Positions 28,201-35,229 of a stretch of 64,000 nt of DNA are shown piece after piece (position 1 is the stretch's first letter; every line of letters starts with the position of its first letter). The position numbers and the translations under genes are program-made. The notes beneath the pieces are model-generated. The model ran no database searches. It had not been told where the DNA came from and worked only from the letters and a program-made list of their open reading frames with translations. Source of the DNA: Amycolatopsis sp. (GTDB taxonomy: Bacteria > Actinomycetota > Actinomycetes > Mycobacteriales > Pseudonocardiaceae); the NCBI RefSeq assembly GCF_025464955.1, contig NZ_JAODNM010000037.1:62001-126000 (forward strand), written 5' to 3'.

Positions 28201-29849
28201 AGCGGTACATCGCCATCGAGGACGCCGGCCGCGTCCGTGACGCCCTCGGCACCGCGCTGCCGGTCGGCATACCGGAGGCGTTCACCGAACCGGTGGCCGA
28301 TCCGCTCGGCGACCTCCTCTCCCGCTATGCCCGCAGCCAGGTCCCGTTCACCGCCGCGCAGGTGGCCGGGCGGTTCGGGCTGGGCACGGCCGTGGCCACC
28401 GGTGTGCTCGACAGGCTCACGTCCGAGGGCAGGGTCGTCCGGGGCGAGCTCAGCCCGTTGGGCCATGACTCGCGTGGCACCGGCGGCATGGAGTACTGCG
28501 ACGCGGCGGTGTTGCGCCGGCTCCGCCGGGCCTCGCTGGCCCGGTTGCGGGCCGAGGTGGAGCCGGTCGAACCGGCCGCGTTGGGCCGGTTCCTGCCGTC
28601 CTGGCACGGCGTCGGTGCCCGGCTGCGGTCGGCACCGACAGCGGACGACGTGCTGTCGGTGGTGGAACAGCTGGCCGGGGCGCCGCTGCCGGCGAGCGCG
28701 GTGGAGTCGCTGATCCTGCCCAGCCGGTTGCCCGGCTATTTCCCGGCCCTGCTCGACGAACTCACCACCGCGGGCGAAGTCACCTGGTGCGGCTGCGGGT
28801 CGCTCTCGGGCGGTGACGGCTGGTTGGCGCTGGCCCCCACCGATGTCGCGGACCTGCTGCTGCCCGAGATCGAGGAGTCCCTGCCGGACAGCCCGTTGCA
28901 CGAGGCCATCGTGTCCGCTTTGGATGGCGGCGCGTTGTTCTTCCGCCAGCTCGTGGAGCGCGTCACCCCGCTCGTCGAAATCGCCCCGAACGACGGTGAC
29001 ATGGTGGCGGCGTTGTGGGACCTAGTCTGGGCCGGTCTGGTCACCGGAGACACGTTGGGCCCGTTGCGTGCCCAGGTCTCCGGCAAGGGCGCGGCTCACA
29101 AACCACGACGGGCCGCACCACGCGGACGTTACACGCGGATGCGGGCGAGCAGGCCGGCGATGCCGTCCCGCTCCGGCCCGCCGACGGTCGCCGGGCGGTG
29201 GGCGCTGACCCCCGCCCGCGAGCCCGACCCGACGCGGCGCGCGCATGCCCGCACCGAGGCGTTCCTCGAACGCCATGGGGTGCTGACCAGGGGCGCGCTC
29301 GAAACCGAGCGGGTCACCGGCGGCTTTTCCGGTATCTACAAGGTGTTGCGCGGGATGGAGGATTCCGGGCAGGTCGTCCGCGGTTACGTGGTGGAGGGGC
29401 TCGGGGCCGCGCAGTTCGCCGCCAAGGGCGCGGTGGACCGGCTCCGGGCGCTGTCGGACATCGGCAGCCCCCGCGAGCAGACCGGGGCCGTCGTGCTGGC
29501 GGCGGCCGATCCGGCACAGCCCTACGGTGCCGCGCTGCCCTGGCCCGCCGCGACCGGGGACACCAAGCACCGGCCGGCCCGTAAGGCGGGCGCGCTCGCG
29601 GTCCTCGCCGACGGCGTCCCGGCGCTGTACGTCGAACGCGGTGGACGTTCGCTGCTGACCTTCACCGAGGAGCCCGCGCCGCTGCGCGCTGCCGCCCGAG
29701 CGCTGTCCACCGCCGTCCGGGAGGGCTGGCTCGGCCACCTCGCGGTCCAACGCACCGACGGCGAGAACGCCCTGGGCACGGACCTGTCCCAGATCCTCCA
29801 GGAAGCCGGCTTCCGCGCCACCCCGAAAGGCCTACGCCTCCGCGCCTGA
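25227..29849 (+). CDS. lhr: Lhr-type ATP-dependent DNA helicase
   Basis: A 1540-residue superfamily 2 helicase, the full size of Lhr (M. tuberculosis 1513). Motif I is ALVVAPTGSGKTLAAFLWAL, motif II DEVH in VIVDEVHAVAGG, motif III GLSAT, and motif VI QRVGRAGHQVG. It is followed by the winged-helix, beta-barrel and long Lhr-CTD regions. Lhr acts in DNA repair as a 3'-5' helicase with a preference for RNA-DNA hybrids. The gene is monocistronic, divergent from the Hsp70-like gene across 173 bp. No SOS box was seen upstream. Confidence 0.96.
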   Translation: MATADVLELFSPATREWFQGAFAAPTEAQAGAWRAAYAGEHALVVAPTGSGKTLAAFLWALDKLASGPGPAEPIKRCRVLYVSPLKALAVDVQRNLRAPLAGISQASRRLGLAPPEIEVGMRTGDTTAAERRSFGKTPPDVLVTTPESLFLILTSSARESLRGVETVIVDEVHAVAGGKRGAHLAVSLERLDALLPKPAQRIGLSATVRPVDEVSAFLGGRRPVRVVQPKLAKTIEVRVEVPVEDMGNLDGPSGPPEPSPGMPSEGGIGTQEEIGGSAVKRPSIWPAVEERVLELIRAHRSTIVFANSRRLTERLTARLNELAAEQSELVPGQRFPAEAIGESGLTTGAEATIAKAHHGSMSREQRTHVEEELKSGLLPCVVATSSLELGIDMGAVDLVVQIEAPPTVASGLQRVGRAGHQVGAISRGVMFPKFRGDLVSCAVVAERMAAGKIEAVRYPRNPLDVLAQHIVAMVALETWTVDGLAELVRRAAPFAALPDDALFAVLDMLAGRYPSEEFGELRPRITWDRVTGELKGRPGAQRLAVTSGGTIPDRGLFTVMTPGPGDRPGSRVGELDEEMVYESRVGDTILLGTSSWRVTEITRDRVIVVPAPGEPARMPFWKGDAQGRPLELGRALGAFVRELSTLDSAAARTRAEVAGLDERACDNLLGYLEEQRAATRHIPNDRTVLLERFRDELGDWRIVLHSPFGDQVNAPWALAIAARLRESRGIDAQLAHSDDGIVLRLPDALDADGAEVTVGVDDILIDPEEVEQLIVAEVGGSALFAARFRECAARSLLLPRRDPGRRTPLWQQRQRASQLLSVAAKYERFPVVLEAMRECLQDVYDVGGLRELMSDVRARRVRVVDVETPSPSPFARSLLFGYVGMFLYETDAPLAERRAAALSLDSTLLAELLGTEAIRELLDPEVITEIGRSLQRLDEDRQARNLEDAADLLRFLGDLTVEEAQARGIRPEWLIELETTRRAIGVRMAGEERYIAIEDAGRVRDALGTALPVGIPEAFTEPVADPLGDLLSRYARSQVPFTAAQVAGRFGLGTAVATGVLDRLTSEGRVVRGELSPLGHDSRGTGGMEYCDAAVLRRLRRASLARLRAEVEPVEPAALGRFLPSWHGVGARLRSAPTADDVLSVVEQLAGAPLPASAVESLILPSRLPGYFPALLDELTTAGEVTWCGCGSLSGGDGWLALAPTDVADLLLPEIEESLPDSPLHEAIVSALDGGALFFRQLVERVTPLVEIAPNDGDMVAALWDLVWAGLVTGDTLGPLRAQVSGKGAAHKPRRAAPRGRYTRMRASRPAMPSRSGPPTVAGRWALTPAREPDPTRRAHARTEAFLERHGVLTRGALETERVTGGFSGIYKVLRGMEDSGQVVRGYVVEGLGAAQFAAKGAVDRLRALSDIGSPREQTGAVVLAAADPAQPYGAALPWPAATGDTKHRPARKAGALAVLADGVPALYVERGGRSLLTFTEEPAPLRAAARALSTAVREGWLGHLAVQRTDGENALGTDLSQILQEAGFRATPKGLRLRA

Positions 29850-29944
29850 TTCACGCGCGTCCGAGTGCGCTGCATGACCGGGCGTGTGCGGTCTGCGATC
29901 GGAGGCGCTTCAAATTGAGACATACCGTCAGGTCCGAACGGCGT

Positions 29945-29992
29945 ACAACTCCGGATGTGCCCCCCGCGACGTCCACGGCACGCCGGAGTTGT
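29945..29992 (+). promoter_or_regulatory. Long leader hairpin upstream of SatP-like gene
   Basis: ACAACTCCGG (29945-29954) pairs perfectly with CCGGAGTTGT (29983-29992); inside, GTGCC (29957-29961) pairs with GGCAC (29977-29981). The structure ends 20 nt before the ATG at 30013 and precedes the GAAAGGGA ribosome binding site. It may regulate translation or be a protein-binding palindrome. Confidence 0.6.
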
Positions 29993-30012
29993 CCTGCGAA
30001 AGGGAACCCGTT

Positions 30013-30672
30013 ATGACCACGATTGACGCCGGGACCGAAACCAGCCAACGGACATCCGCACATCACGCCGCCGAAGCCGAGGCGGTGGCAGCCGCACCCG
30101 TCGGCGACCCGTCCATGATCGGCTTACCCTGCTTCATAGCGGGTTCGGTTGCACTCGGCCTGGCCCTAGTCGGCTACGTATCGGCCGCCTCGGTCGGCGC
30201 TCCACTCGCCATCATCGTCGCCGCGACCGGGCTGGGCCTGCTGATCGCGGCGATCTGGGCCGCCACCCTGGGCCAGAGCGCGGTCGCCAGCGTTTTCGGC
30301 GTCTTCGCCGGATTCTGGCTGAGTTATGCCCTGCTGGTATTGGGGCTGACGCACTCCTGGTTCGGGGTCGCGACCGCGGACGTAGTGCACGCGCAAGGCC
30401 TGTTCCTGATCTCCTGGATAGTCGTGATCGGCATGCTGACGCTGGCCACGATGCGACTGCCGATGGCTTACACGCTGCTGCTGGCACTCGTCGAGGTGGC
30501 ACTGATCCTGGTGCTGATCGGCACCCTGCAGGGGTCGGCGAGCGTGCTGAAGATCGCCGGCATCGTGGTGTTCTTGTTCGCCGCGGTGGGTGTGTACCTG
30601 TTCTTCAGCTCCGCGTCGCAGGCGACCGGGGGCGACGCCCTCCCGCTGGGACCGCCGGTGATCCACGGCTGA
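30013..30672 (+). CDS. GPR1/FUN34/YaaH (SatP) family acetate/succinate transporter
   Basis: A 219-residue membrane protein with six predicted TM segments. The family signature near the first TM (NPAPLGL in most members) appears as DPSMIGLPCFI, so the proline and GL are kept but the motif is divergent. Family members take up acetate or succinate with protons. The polar N-terminus of about 30 residues is rich in Ala and Thr. ATG 30013 is chosen because the earlier in-frame start would include the leader hairpin. It is followed by def after 51 nt. Confidence 0.8.
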   Translation: MTTIDAGTETSQRTSAHHAAEAEAVAAAPVGDPSMIGLPCFIAGSVALGLALVGYVSAASVGAPLAIIVAATGLGLLIAAIWAATLGQSAVASVFGVFAGFWLSYALLVLGLTHSWFGVATADVVHAQGLFLISWIVVIGMLTLATMRLPMAYTLLLALVEVALILVLIGTLQGSASVLKIAGIVVFLFAAVGVYLFFSSASQATGGDALPLGPPVIHG

Positions 30673-30723
30673 GGTTCACTGAACCGATCCTCTAAAGTTC
30701 GCACGGCCAGCAGGAAGGAAACG

Positions 30724-31227
30724 ATGATGGCCGTGCGCGAACTGCGCTATTTCGGTGACCCGGTGCTCAAGACCGTGTCCGATCCGGTGACCCGGTTCGA
30801 CAAGACCATCGAGTCACTGGTCACGGATCTGCTCGACGGGGTGAAACTGCCTGGCCGGGCCGGTCTCGCGGCGCCGCAGATCGGGGTGAACCTGCGGGTT
30901 TTCAGCTACCACGTCGAAGGCCTGACCGGTTATGTGATCAACCCGGAAATCGTCGAGCTCTCCGAGGAAACACACGAGATCGACGAGGGCTGCCTGTCGG
31001 TTCCCGAGCTGTGGTTCCCCACTGTGCGGGCGAAACGGGCCTTGGTCCGCGGAGTCGACGTGAAGAACGAACCGATCGAAGTGGAGGGTTTCGGCGTGCT
31101 GGCACAGGCTTTGCAGCACGAGACCGACCACCTGGACGGCCTGCTCTACCTGGATCGGCTCACCACCGAGCGGAAGAAGCAGGCTATGCGCGAAGCCCGG
31201 GACAAAGACTGGTTCTGGCGGCGCTGA
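30724..31227 (+). CDS. def: Peptide deformylase
   Basis: Removes the formyl group from nascent N-terminal formylmethionine. The 167-residue protein has all three motifs: GLAAPQIG (47-54), EGCLSVP (88-94, metal ligand Cys90) and QHETDHLDG (131-139, ligands His132 and His136, catalytic Glu133). Two adjacent ATG codons at 30724 and 30727 follow AGGAAGG; either could start. fmt is not nearby. Confidence 0.96.
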   Translation: MMAVRELRYFGDPVLKTVSDPVTRFDKTIESLVTDLLDGVKLPGRAGLAAPQIGVNLRVFSYHVEGLTGYVINPEIVELSEETHEIDEGCLSVPELWFPTVRAKRALVRGVDVKNEPIEVEGFGVLAQALQHETDHLDGLLYLDRLTTERKKQAMREARDKDWFWRR

Positions 31228-31248
31228 TCCGTTCAGTGCTTAATCCGT

Positions 31249-32343
31249 TCAGGGGAGCGGGATCTTCACCATCCCGTCCCCCTGAGCGGGCTTCTCCGGC
31301 CGCAGGCCGGCCCTGGTCGCGGTGCGGGCGATGGTGTCCTGACTCGGCAGGCAGACAGCCGTGAGCTCGCGGTGTCCGCGGGCGCGGGCGATCACCGCCA
31401 GCCTGGCCATCAACGCCGTGCCGAGTCCGTTGCGCTGCCACGAGTCCTCGACCAGCAAGGAAACTTCGGCACTTTCGCCGCCAGGTGCGGCGATGAGCTG
31501 GCCGAGCCCCACGACCTCCCGCCCACTGACGGCGAGCAGGCTGACACCCCGCGGCGGAACAAGCAACCGGTGCAGCCAGCGACGCGGCACTGTCCTCACT
31601 CCCGTGTGATAACGCTGGAACAACGTCGTCATCGAGCACCGGTCGTGCAGCGCGAACACGGCGTCGGCGTCACCGGGGCGCCCCTGCCGGAGCACCAGGT
31701 CGGCACCGTCTTGGCAACTCACCACCACGGGCCCGGCCACGTTGGCGCGGACGGACTCCAGCAGTCCCAGCAGCGCCCCGGCGCGGGCCAGTTCCAGCTG
31801 GACGAACGGTGCCCAGCCGCGACGGGCCACCAAGGCCTTGTCCCCGTCGACTTCGAACACCTCGCGGTGGCCGCCTTCGGTGCGGGCCGGGTTCGCTTCC
31901 GCGGCCGGGACCAGGGTCACCATGTCCGCGGCGAGGACTTCGCGGAGTACGTCGGCCAGTTGAGCGGGGTCGTCGACCACCCTGCCCGCGGCGACGAGCA
32001 TGGCGGCCGAGGTGTCGACGAGCTCACGCACATCGGCATCGACGATCCCCGCGCACTCGCATCCTTCCGCGCGGATGGCGGTGACCAGGTGTTCCCTGGT
32101 CAGTCCGGTCGCCGGGCGGACGACGATCTCGTCGAGCACACCGCCGGGCACCGGGAGCACCGTCAGCCCGAGGATGTTGCACTCGAGGTCGGCGAGCCGG
32201 ATGGCGATCCTGGCGAGCGTGCCTGGCCGGTCGTCCATCCGGATGCGCAGCCGCCAGGTGAGCGACATGGGGTACTCGTCCTCCACGGCCGGCAACCGGA
32301 CGACCTGCTCGGCAGGTGCTGTGCGAACTCGGCGCATCTCCAT
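31249..32343 (-). CDS. ACT domain-GNAT acetyltransferase fusion
   Basis: A 364-residue protein. Residues about 27-100 form an ACT-like domain (WRLRIRMDDRPGTLARIAIRLADLECNI) of the kind that binds amino acids. A linker domain follows, and residues about 215-360 form a GNAT acetyltransferase (DADAVFALHDRCS, VSLLVEDSWQRNGLGTALM acetyl-CoA loop). The fusion suggests acetylation controlled by an amino acid ligand, as known for other actinobacterial lysine acetyltransferases with ACT domains; the substrate is unknown. ATG 32343 follows GGTGGGTGG; ATG 32337 is an alternative. Confidence 0.85.
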   Translation of the reverse strand: MEMRRVRTAPAEQVVRLPAVEDEYPMSLTWRLRIRMDDRPGTLARIAIRLADLECNILGLTVLPVPGGVLDEIVVRPATGLTREHLVTAIRAEGCECAGIVDADVRELVDTSAAMLVAAGRVVDDPAQLADVLREVLAADMVTLVPAAEANPARTEGGHREVFEVDGDKALVARRGWAPFVQLELARAGALLGLLESVRANVAGPVVVSCQDGADLVLRQGRPGDADAVFALHDRCSMTTLFQRYHTGVRTVPRRWLHRLLVPPRGVSLLAVSGREVVGLGQLIAAPGGESAEVSLLVEDSWQRNGLGTALMARLAVIARARGHRELTAVCLPSQDTIARTATRAGLRPEKPAQGDGMVKIPLP

Positions 32344-32463
32344 CCACCCACCGTGCCTGCCGGTTGTTGCCGGTCAAGGGCGTCGATGTGGCGCCGATGT
32401 TTCGCTCTTGCCGGGCTCCCCTGGCCGGCGCAACCCGGCCGAAACACTGGCTACCTGCGGGTT

Positions 32464-33228
32464 CTACCGCGTCGCCAGCCGAAGGAGGGCCCAAAGCTGG
32501 CCCGCGAGGTCGAACTCACCGCCGAATACCACGGCCGTCAACGGCAGGCGCCCCCACAACCAGAGGTAGACCTGCGCCGGGTCACCCGAAACGGTGGCGT
32601 CGGCGCCCTCGGCCTCCCGCGCCGAGCACCGCCAAGCCGTCGTTTCGCCAGGTCCGGCCCGCGTCACCCAGGCCTGGCCACCGGTACGCACCGCGACCGT
32701 GCCGGCCTTGGTGCCGGACAGACCCAGCACCGGGAGCTTCTGGGCGAACCACAGCGTGAGCACCTCGTCCACGCCGTCGAGGGCGAGATCCTCGGCGATT
32801 TCGGTGCGTTCGAGCCCCGCGGCGGCTTGCACGTCCGTGCGGTGGATGACCGTCTCGTGGGCCATGCGCCGGCGCCAGAACCCGAAGGTGTGATCCGCGG
32901 GCCACCAGGTCGACGCGTACTCGTCCGGCGGGTGGGCGGCCAGTCTTTCGAGCAGGACGCGCAGGGCATCACGCTGGTAGGCCACGGCGGACTCGCCCGG
33001 CTCCTGGTCGCGGTGCCAGTCGCCAGGGCGCCTGCCCTCGTCCAGCCAGGCGACGACCAGGCGGTAGACGCTGCCGACATGCCGGACGGTGCCCCCGATC
33101 GTCATCCCCGGACACATCGCGACCGGCGCGTCTTCGGAGGCGTCCTCGGCCGAGGACGCCAGCAGCTCACCCTCGACACCGAGCACGTCCAGCAGGCGGC
33201 TGTGCTCGATCATGGCCTGCCTGGTCAC
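32464..33228 (-). CDS. Maleylpyruvate-isomerase-family mycothiol-dependent enzyme (DinB-like fold)
   Basis: A 254-residue protein of the MDMPI family. The N-terminal four-helix DinB-like domain has the metal-binding pattern His (GGTVRHVGSVYR) and a later MAHETVIHRTDV with two further His/Glu ligands. The C-terminal MDMPI-C domain ends GRLPLTAVVFGG. Family members use mycothiol in isomerisation or detoxification. The GTG at 33228 overlaps the last base of the HEPN stop, so the pair is one operon under the SOS box upstream. The actual substrate is unknown. Confidence 0.82.
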   Translation of the reverse strand: MTRQAMIEHSRLLDVLGVEGELLASSAEDASEDAPVAMCPGMTIGGTVRHVGSVYRLVVAWLDEGRRPGDWHRDQEPGESAVAYQRDALRVLLERLAAHPPDEYASTWWPADHTFGFWRRRMAHETVIHRTDVQAAAGLERTEIAEDLALDGVDEVLTLWFAQKLPVLGLSGTKAGTVAVRTGGQAWVTRAGPGETTAWRCSAREAEGADATVSGDPAQVYLWLWGRLPLTAVVFGGEFDLAGQLWALLRLATR

Positions 33229-33668
33229 TAGCCGGCCCCGTGGACGACCCGGCGAGCGAGCTCGACGAACTGACCGCTCCGCCGGAACAGCTCATCGGCG
33301 GCTTCGACGTCCAGCCCCCTGGTGATACCGGACTGCGCGGCGGCCTGGGTGGCCGAGTGGCCGGCGAAGAACACCGCCCACTCCCGCAGCTCGGGTGCGG
33401 CCGATTCGAGCAGGGTCCAGACGCTGGTGGGCTTGGCCCGGCCCCGGTGCGGACGGCCGCGCGCCGCGAGCACGGCCGCGCCTGCCCGCAGGGCGGACAG
33501 GTAGGAGGCGATGAACCGCTCGACCGGATCCGCTTCGCCACCGGCGTCGGCCAGTCCGTGCTGAGCATGCGAAAGCAGGGCGACGGCGGCCCGGGGTGCC
33601 GGCGGGCGCACCTGAAACGGCAGCCCCGGCTGCACTACGTCCTCATGGGACGTGACTGCGACAGACAT
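33228..33668 (-). CDS. SAV_6107-type HEPN domain protein
   Basis: A 146-residue helical protein with a HEPN-like core: AQHGLADAGGEADPVERFIASYLSALRAGAAVLAAR ... VWTLLESAAPELREWAVFFAGHS. It matches my recollection of the SAV_6107 HEPN family; the canonical RNase motif RxxxxH is not obvious, so nuclease activity is uncertain. ATG 33668 has GGAGGAGGGG upstream. It lies downstream of a LexA box with a good promoter. The open frame continuing far upstream is not coding. Confidence 0.72.
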   Translation of the reverse strand: MSVAVTSHEDVVQPGLPFQVRPPAPRAAVALLSHAQHGLADAGGEADPVERFIASYLSALRAGAAVLAARGRPHRGRAKPTSVWTLLESAAPELREWAVFFAGHSATQAAAQSGITRGLDVEAADELFRRSGQFVELARRVVHGAG

Positions 33669-33780
33669 GACCCCTCCTCCCGCTCCGCACGGCCGGCGGT
33701 ACCCGGCGCTGAGACGCTTCCCCCGTCCCCGCGCCGGATACCGGACCCGGAACACCGCTAACGACCTCGACCAACAGCCC

Positions 33781-33825
33781 GACGACCGGGAACTCGACGA
33801 CCGGGAACTCGACGACCGGGAATCC
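33781..33825. repeat. Three 15-bp tandem repeats
   Basis: The unit GACGACCGGGAACTC is repeated at 33781-33795 and 33796-33810 and, with a changed end, at 33811-33825. The array lies in the transcribed leader of the HEPN gene, between the SOS promoter and the start codon. Confidence 0.9.
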
Positions 33826-33836
33826 TGATCAAGACC

Positions 33837-33890
33837 TCGAACGTATGTTCGAACATCTCCACTGTAACCCCAACCAGGCAGTTTTCTCAA
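33837..33890 (-). promoter_or_regulatory. SOS promoter: LexA box with -35/-10 for the HEPN operon
   Basis: TCGAACGTATGTTCGA at 33837-33852 is a perfect 16-bp LexA palindrome. On the complement, TTGAGA (33890-33885) and TACAGT (33866-33861) are separated by 18 bp and make a good vegetative promoter; the LexA box then sits over the transcription start, the expected place for repression. The HEPN start codon is about 170 nt downstream. The rightward YbaK gene starts 96 bp away and could be influenced too. Confidence 0.85.
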
Positions 33891-33947
33891 CCTGGTGAAA
33901 AGTGAGCTGGGATACGGCGTCACCGCCGGGGCGGCGTCCGTGATCTC

Positions 33948-34478
33948 ATGTCCGGTATGAACACGCTCGACCACCCATCCGTTACCAGGGTCGCCACCGC
34001 GCTCACCGAAGCCGGGCAGCACGACGCCGCGAAGGGGATCCGCATCCTGCCCGCCGAGGTCCGCACCGCCGCGCAGGCAGCCGAAGCGCTCGGCGCAGCC
34101 GTCGGTGCGATCGCGAACAGCCTCGTCTTCAGCGCGGACTTCGGGGACCGCGTGGTGCCGCTGCTGGCACTGACCTCCGGCGCGCACCGCGCGGACACCG
34201 GAGCCCTCGCCGCGCTCGTCGGCGCGGTTTCGGTCGGCAAGGCGAACCCCGCGTTCGTGAAGGAGCACACCGGCCAGGTGATCGGCGGAGTCGCGCCGAT
34301 CGGCCACCCGGAGCCGCTGCTCACGCTGGTCGACACGGCGTTGCGGGAGTACGACGTCGTCTGGGCCGCGGCCGGTCACGCCAAGTCCGTGTTCCCGACC
34401 ACGTTCGGTGAACTCGTCACCCTCACCGGGGGCAAAGCAGCGGACCTGGCGGCAGCCGGGCAGGATATTCACCCGTGA
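33948..34478 (+). CDS. YbaK/EbsC family protein (aminoacyl-tRNA deacylase-like)
   Basis: A 176-residue YbaK/ProX-type editing domain that hydrolyses mischarged aminoacyl-tRNAs in trans (for example Cys-tRNA-Pro). It shows GAAVGAIANSLVF with the family lysine replaced, then VSVGKANPAFVKEHTGQVIGGVAPIGHP, the conserved G-x-x-P-G segment region. The start is uncertain: ATG 33948 or ATG 33957 (MNTLDHPSV), neither with a strong SD. Its stop overlaps the GNAT start as GTGA. Confidence 0.85.
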   Translation: MSGMNTLDHPSVTRVATALTEAGQHDAAKGIRILPAEVRTAAQAAEALGAAVGAIANSLVFSADFGDRVVPLLALTSGAHRADTGALAALVGAVSVGKANPAFVKEHTGQVIGGVAPIGHPEPLLTLVDTALREYDVVWAAAGHAKSVFPTTFGELVTLTGGKAADLAAAGQDIHP

Positions 34479-35041
34479 CCGCGATGTCCTCCAGTTGCAC
34501 CCGTTACGTCGAGCTCTCGGCGGAAGAGTTCCGACTACGACTGCCCGAGGCGCTGACGCTCTACGTCAGCGCCATGCGCTATCCCGAGGGGACCGCGGAG
34601 CAGCGCGCCCCCATGTGGCTGACCCACGCCCTGCGTGACGGCTGGCGCTGCGTAGCGGCACTGAACGCCGAAGGGGTCATGCTCGGGCTCGCCTACGGCT
34701 ACCGCGGGCGAGCAGGCCAGTGGTGGCACGAGCAGGTGCGTCGCGGGCTGGCCAGGCAGGCCGGTGAGCAGGAGGTCGAGGGCTGGCTGGGTGACTACTT
34801 CGAGCTGACCGAGATCCACGTGCGCCCGGAGAACCAGGGCAACCAGATCGGGGAGGACCTGCTGCGGCGGCTCCTCGACGGCGTACCGAACGCGAACGTG
34901 CTGCTGTCCACCCCCGAGGGCCCGAGCCGCGCGTGGAAGCTGTACCGCCGGATCGGGTTCGTCGACGTCCTGCGGCACTACCACTTCGCCGGCGACCCGC
35001 GCCCCTTCGCCATCCTGGGCCGCCCCCTGCCGCTGAGCTGA
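34475..35041 (+). CDS. GNAT family N-acetyltransferase (Rv2170-like position)
   Basis: A 188-residue GNAT protein. The acetyl-CoA binding segment is LTEIHVRPENQGNQIGEDLLRRLL, with the C-terminal AWKLYRRIGFVDVLRHYHF typical of the fold. The GTG at 34475 overlaps the YbaK stop by 4 nt. Similar GNATs stand near the metF and prenyl synthase genes in mycobacteria (Rv2170, reported to acetylate isocitrate dehydrogenase). Functional equivalence is an inference. Confidence 0.82.
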   Translation: MTAMSSSCTRYVELSAEEFRLRLPEALTLYVSAMRYPEGTAEQRAPMWLTHALRDGWRCVAALNAEGVMLGLAYGYRGRAGQWWHEQVRRGLARQAGEQEVEGWLGDYFELTEIHVRPENQGNQIGEDLLRRLLDGVPNANVLLSTPEGPSRAWKLYRRIGFVDVLRHYHFAGDPRPFAILGRPLPLS

Positions 35042-35089
35042 GCCGCCGGCCCCCTCGGGGGTCGCGGGGCTGATGGGGCAGAGGATGCT

Positions 35090-35122
35090 GCTGCCCCAGT
35101 CCCTGCTGCTGTAGACCGGAAC
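35090..35122 (-). repeat. Intergenic repeat family, copy B
   Basis: On the complement it reads GTTCCGGTCTACAGCAGCAG followed by GGACTGGGGCAGC, nearly identical to copy C at 48373-48405. It lies between two convergent genes, 49 bp after the GNAT stop. Confidence 0.75.
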
Positions 35123-35163
35123 CCGACACGACGTCCCCGCCCTGCATGTCGTACGCCGAAGAC

Positions 35164-35214
35164 CCCTCGGGGCCACCCTGATGGCGTTCAACGCCACAGG
35201 GGTGGCCCCGAGGG
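35164..35214. terminator. Bidirectional hairpin between GNAT and DUF885 genes
   Basis: 35164-35179 pairs with 35198-35214 (about 16 bp, GGGGCCACC core), and inside it TGGCGTT pairs with AACGCCA around a 1-nt loop, giving one long two-part stem. It lies 15 nt before the DUF885 stop. There is no T-run. Confidence 0.75.
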
Positions 35215-35229
35215 AACGTCAAAACCGGG

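Noticed and set aside
26973..28901. A 642-codon open frame antisense to lhr, and several similar ones over sdhA, DUF885 and the PASTA kinase
   Set aside because: Rich in Arg, Gly, Gln and His from complementary codons, with no motif and no ribosome binding site; the sense genes are certain.
33781..33825. CRISPR array
   Set aside because: The units are directly adjacent 15-mers without spacers and there are no cas genes.
33669..34472. Long N-terminal extension of the HEPN frame, antisense to the YbaK gene
   Set aside because: It crosses the SOS promoter and tandem repeats; ATG 33668 has a strong Shine-Dalgarno sequence.
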